Of a stretch of DNA of 8,318 bases, positions 6,017-8,318 are shown in pieces. The position numbers and the translations under genes are program-made. Source of the DNA: an uncultured Phascolarctobacterium sp. (GTDB lineage Bacteria > Bacillota > Negativicutes > Acidaminococcales > Acidaminococcaceae); NCBI GenBank assembly GCA_949287345.1, contig CASEGD010000047.1, positions 1 to 8,318 of the forward strand. Direction: 5' to 3'. The notes beneath the pieces were generated by a model. That model saw only the letters and a list, made by a program, of their open reading frames with translations, was not told the DNA's origin and did not search any database. Position 1 is the stretch's first letter, and each line of letters starts with the position of its first letter.

Positions 6017-6035
6017 GTGTTTTGTTTACAATTTT
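5999..6035. promoter_or_regulatory. Inverted repeat flanking the -35 box, possible operator
   Basis: AAAATTGTAA (5999-6008) and TTACAATTTT (6026-6035) form a perfect 10-bp inverted repeat with a 17-nt centre that contains the candidate -35 box. Half-site spacing of about 27 bp would suit two dimers or a looped arrangement rather than a single compact dimer site. It partly overlaps the U-rich tail of the hydA terminator, so an RNA role is also possible. It does not match the compact Rex operator consensus. Confidence 0.4.
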
Positions 6036-6040
6036 AAAAG

Positions 6041-6076
6041 AAATACCCTTCGGACTCCAAAGTCCAAAGGGTATTT
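6041..6076 (-). terminator. Intrinsic terminator of hydA
   Basis: AAATACCCTT/AAGGGTATTT (10 bp) and GGACT/AGTCC (5 bp) are separated by one mismatch and closed by a 4-nt loop. The minus strand continues CTTTTAAAATTG. The stem starts about 21 nt after the hydA stop, the usual place for a Rho-independent terminator, and separates the hydrogenase unit from the propionate genes. Confidence 0.85.
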
Positions 6077-6097
6077 TATAGCATTTAATTAGTATTT

Positions 6098-7822
6098 TTA
6101 ACGTATTTGCTGATGATAGTGCGTGTGCAGTAGACTGTGTGCTTTTTCTCCAAGCGGTTTGCCCAGCCAAGTTTTATAAAGCTCAATAATTTCAGGGTTT
6201 TCGTGTGATTTTCGTAACTCATTAGCCCTGTCACAGTCAAACAGTCCCTCTCTGCGCAGTTTTCTGATTTCCGCATTGACGGGCACGGGCTGTCCGCCGC
6301 CGCCAATGCAGCCGCCGGGGCACGCCATTACTTCAATAAACTGGTAATCGGCCGTGCCGTTTTTAACGCGTTCCATCATCGCCATGGCGGATTTAAGCGT
6401 ATGCACTACGGCAATTTTTACTTTTTTGCCGGCAATTTCAAGTTCCGCCTCGCGGGTATATTCCATGCCGCGTACTTCGTTGTAATCAACGCGCGGCAGG
6501 TTCTCGCCCGTTAAAACGTCGGCCACGGTACGCAGGGCAGCTTCCATAACGCCGCCGGTAGTGCCGAAGATAACGCCTGCGCCGGTGCCTGTTCCGAGCG
6601 GGGAATCGAACTGTTCTTCGTTAAGATGTTTGAAGTCGATGCCTGCTTCGCGGATCATGCGGCCCAGTTCGCGCGTGGTAATGACGATATCGACGTCGCG
6701 GTAACCGGAAGCGCACATTTCCGGCCTTGCTGCTTCCGCCTTTTTAGCGGTGCAGGGCATAACGGAAACGCTGACGATTTTGGCAGGGTCGATGCCTGCT
6801 TTTTCGGCAAAGTAGGTTTTGGCAACCGCGCCGAACATCTGCTGCGGCGATTTGGCGCTGGAAAGATGGTCAAGCAGTTCAGGGTATTTCAGCTCAATCA
6901 TGTTTACCCAACCCGGGCTGCACGAGGTAATCATCGGCAGCACGCCGCCGTTCTGCAAGCGGTCAATAAATTCGTAGCCTTCTTCCATAATGGTAAGGTC
7001 GGCGGAAAAATCGGTATCAAAAACTTTGTCAAAGCCAAGGTGGCGCAGGGCTGCAACCATTTTGCCGGTTACAATGCTGCCCGGCTCCATGCCAAGCTCC
7101 TCGCCGATAGCGACGCGCACGGAAGGCGCGGTCTGCACGATAACAACCTTATCCGGGTCGTTAATGGCGTCCCAGACTTTTTCGGTATCGTCGCGTTCCA
7201 CAATCGCACCGGTCGGGCAAACGCTGGCACACTGGCCGCAGAAGCTGCACGCAACCTGCCCAAGGTCAAGTTCAAACGCGGTGGAAACAATGGTATCAAA
7301 GCCGCGGTTGGCAAAGCTGTAAACGTTCATGCCCTGCACATCGCGGCAAACGCGGATGCAGCGGCCGCAGAGGATGCATTTTTCCTGGTCGCGCACAAGG
7401 CTCGGGTTGCTGCCGTCAATGGTATGGGCTTTGCGCGCGCCGCCTTCAAAGCGGATTTTGCGCAGGCCGAGGTCGGCGGCAATTTTTTGCAGTTCGCAGT
7501 CGCCGCTTTTCTGGCAGGAAAGGCAGTCTTTAGGATGGTTGGCAAGCAGAAGCTCAACCACCATACGGCGTGCCGCACGGACTTTGGGAGTGTTGGTTTT
7601 AACCACCATGCCTTCGGCAACCGGATATACGCAGGAGGCAACAAGGCTTCTGGCGCCGCTTGCTTCTACCACGCACAGGCGGCAGGCGCCTTCGGGAGCA
7701 AGCTCCGGATGGTAGCACAGGGTCGGGATATAAATGCCAGCACTGCGTGCGGCTTCTAATATAGTAGAGTTTTTAGGGGCCTGTACAGTCTGCCCATTGA
7801 TTGTCAAGGTAACCATTTCCAT
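6098..7822 (-). CDS. hydA: [FeFe]-hydrogenase catalytic subunit, M3 / HydA-HndD type, 574 aa
   Basis: This enzyme reduces protons or oxidises H2 at a binuclear iron H-cluster. The N-terminus has a [2Fe-2S] domain (C36, C47, C50, C64), a His-Cys [4Fe-4S] site (H96, C100, C103, C109) and two ferredoxin-type [4Fe-4S] clusters (C149, C152, C155, C159; C192, C195, C198, C202). The H-cluster domain shows MITSCSPGW at 297-305, VMPCTAKKAEA at 354-364 and EVMACPGGCIGGGGQP at 497-512. It ends with the small-subunit-type tail LGKPLGEKAHSLLHTHYH, so it is full length. ATG 7820-7822 follows a GGGGGG by 7 nt; the ATG at codon 3 is spaced less well. It starts 13 nt after the NuoF-like gene. That partner points to an NAD(P)-linked, possibly electron-bifurcating complex. 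The motif reads TSCS rather than TSCC. Confidence 0.95.
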   Translation of the reverse strand: MEMVTLTINGQTVQAPKNSTILEAARSAGIYIPTLCYHPELAPEGACRLCVVEASGARSLVASCVYPVAEGMVVKTNTPKVRAARRMVVELLLANHPKDCLSCQKSGDCELQKIAADLGLRKIRFEGGARKAHTIDGSNPSLVRDQEKCILCGRCIRVCRDVQGMNVYSFANRGFDTIVSTAFELDLGQVACSFCGQCASVCPTGAIVERDDTEKVWDAINDPDKVVIVQTAPSVRVAIGEELGMEPGSIVTGKMVAALRHLGFDKVFDTDFSADLTIMEEGYEFIDRLQNGGVLPMITSCSPGWVNMIELKYPELLDHLSSAKSPQQMFGAVAKTYFAEKAGIDPAKIVSVSVMPCTAKKAEAARPEMCASGYRDVDIVITTRELGRMIREAGIDFKHLNEEQFDSPLGTGTGAGVIFGTTGGVMEAALRTVADVLTGENLPRVDYNEVRGMEYTREAELEIAGKKVKIAVVHTLKSAMAMMERVKNGTADYQFIEVMACPGGCIGGGGQPVPVNAEIRKLRREGLFDCDRANELRKSHENPEIIELYKTWLGKPLGEKAHSLLHTHYHQQIR

Positions 7823-7835
7823 TTTTATGCCCCCC

Positions 7836-8318
7836 TTAACCCTTTACGATAGCCTTAAACGGGCACGCTGCCATGCAGGAGCCGCATTTAATGCATTTAG
7901 CTGCGTCGATAACGTGCTGGCTGCGCGGCTGGCCGCTGATGGCCTGAACCGGGCACTGGCGTGCGCAGAGACCGCAGCCTTTACATTTATCGGTAATGAA
8001 ATAGTTGGAAAGTTTTTCGCAAACGCCGGCCGGGCAGCGTTTTTCTTTAATGTGCGCTTCGTACTCATCGCGGAAGTATTTCAGCGTGCTGAGTACCGGG
8101 TTTGGCGCGGTCTGGCCGAGGCCGCAGAGCGCGGTTTCCTTAATGTTGCCGGCAAGTTCTTCCAGCAGCTCGATATCGCCTTCTCGCCCCTGCCCTTCGG
8201 TAATGCGGGTTAAAATTTCCAGCATACGCTTGGTGCCTTCGCGGCAGGGCGTACATTTACCGCAGGATTCGGACTGCGTAAAGTTAAGGAAGAATTTGGC
8301 AACGTCAACCATGCAGGT
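7836..8318 (-). CDS. hydB: NuoF-like hydrogenase subunit (HydB/HndC), C-terminal 160 residues (partial)
   Basis: This is the C-terminal part of a flavoprotein subunit that exchanges electrons with NAD(H) or NADP(H); the FMN/NADH-binding region lies beyond the right edge. The visible part begins [10 protein letters not shown] and contains the NuoF [4Fe-4S] site [13 protein letters not shown] (C19, C22, C25 of the fragment) with its fourth ligand C65 in [21 protein letters not shown] segment follows (C95, C100; H89 nearby), possibly a metal site. Two C-terminal [4Fe-4S] ferredoxin motifs come next: C112, C115, C118, C122 and C142, C145, C148, C152. This added ferredoxin tail distinguishes HydB/HndC from respiratory NuoF. 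The stop at 7836-7838 is 13 nt before hydA, in the usual hydC-hydB-hydA order. NADP-reducing versus bifurcating use cannot be told from this fragment. Confidence 0.93.
   Translation of the reverse strand, partial: TCMVDVAKFFLNFTQSESCGKCTPCREGTKRMLEILTRITEGQGREGDIELLEELAGNIKETALCGLGQTAPNPVLSTLKYFRDEYEAHIKEKRCPAGVCEKLSNYFITDKCKGCGLCARQCPVQAISGQPRSQHVIDAAKCIKCGSCMAACPFKAIVKG

Larger units (their letters stand above)
5516..6097. other. 582-nt non-coding region between hydA and the CoA-transferase gene
   Basis: No convincing gene is present. In the minus direction it holds the hydA terminator (6041-6076), an inverted repeat (5999-6035), a candidate sigma-70 promoter (5988-6016), a second extended -10 promoter (5905-5913), an AT-rich stretch, a conspicuously GC-rich block (about 5699-5803), two hairpins with U-runs (ending near 5645 and 5580), a TGCC-GCAA-GGCA tetraloop hairpin (5552-5563) and the CoA-transferase ribosome binding site. 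If either promoter is right, the untranslated leader is roughly 380-470 nt, unusually long for a bacterial metabolic gene. Confidence 0.7.

Noticed and set aside
5943..6306. Two short minus-strand frames (75 and 73 aa) around the hydA 3' end
   Set aside because: One reads through the hydA terminator hairpin and the other lies mostly inside hydA in another frame; neither has a ribosome binding site.
6626..7759. 377-aa open frame on the plus strand opposite hydA
   Set aside because: It is composed mainly of Ala, Phe and Gly in a pattern typical of the complement of GC-rich genes, with no start signal.
1..8318. tRNA, rRNA, CRISPR array, insertion sequence or prophage signals
   Set aside because: None seen: no repeat-spacer pattern, no transposase or integrase motifs, and no cloverleaf-like sequence in the gaps.

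Overview
The window reads as part of a bacterial chromosome. All eight genes lie on the minus strand, so the biological order runs from high to low coordinates. The gene set is a succinate-to-propionate pathway: CoA-transferase, split B12-dependent methylmalonyl-CoA mutase, MeaB chaperone, methylmalonyl-CoA epimerase and the start of a methylmalonyl-CoA decarboxylase / carboxyltransferase subunit. It lies beside an M3-type [FeFe]-hydrogenase and a NuoF-like partner. With strong GGAGG ribosome binding sites and moderate GC, this suggests an anaerobic Firmicute of the Negativicutes, possibly an Acidaminococcaceae member such as Phascolarctobacterium. The taxonomic call is inference from gene content and order; no marker gene is present.

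Layout in transcription order. (1) 8318-7836: C-terminal part of a HydB/HndC-like subunit, cut by the window edge. (2) 7822-6098: HydA, followed by a good intrinsic terminator at 6041-6076. (3) 6097-5516: a 582-nt non-coding region. It holds two candidate promoters, an inverted repeat around one -35 box, and a long structured leader. (4) 5515-3995: succinate/propionate CoA-transferase. (5) 3994-3816: a hairpin-rich spacer. (6) 3815-2169 and 2129-1740: mutase catalytic and B12-binding subunits as separate genes. (7) 1655-777: MeaB, TTG start, preceded by an elaborate hairpin that can compete for its ribosome binding site. (8) 710-294: epimerase. (9) 162-1: MmdA-like N-terminus, TTG start, cut by the left edge.

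How the genes work together (established pathway knowledge applied to these families). The CoA-transferase moves CoA from propionyl-CoA to succinate, giving succinyl-CoA and free propionate. The mutase isomerises succinyl-CoA to (R)-methylmalonyl-CoA, and MeaB protects and loads the cobalamin enzyme. The epimerase makes the (S) form. The decarboxylase regenerates propionyl-CoA and CO2, probably coupled to Na+ export through subunits expected beyond the left edge. The hydrogenase module probably belongs to a separate transcription unit that handles reducing equivalents.

The least explained part is the non-coding DNA. The leader before the CoA-transferase has segments that can pair in mutually exclusive ways and end in U-runs, like an attenuator or riboswitch. 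The meaB upstream region has a three-segment arrangement that could hide or expose its ribosome binding site. Both are structural inferences made by eye.
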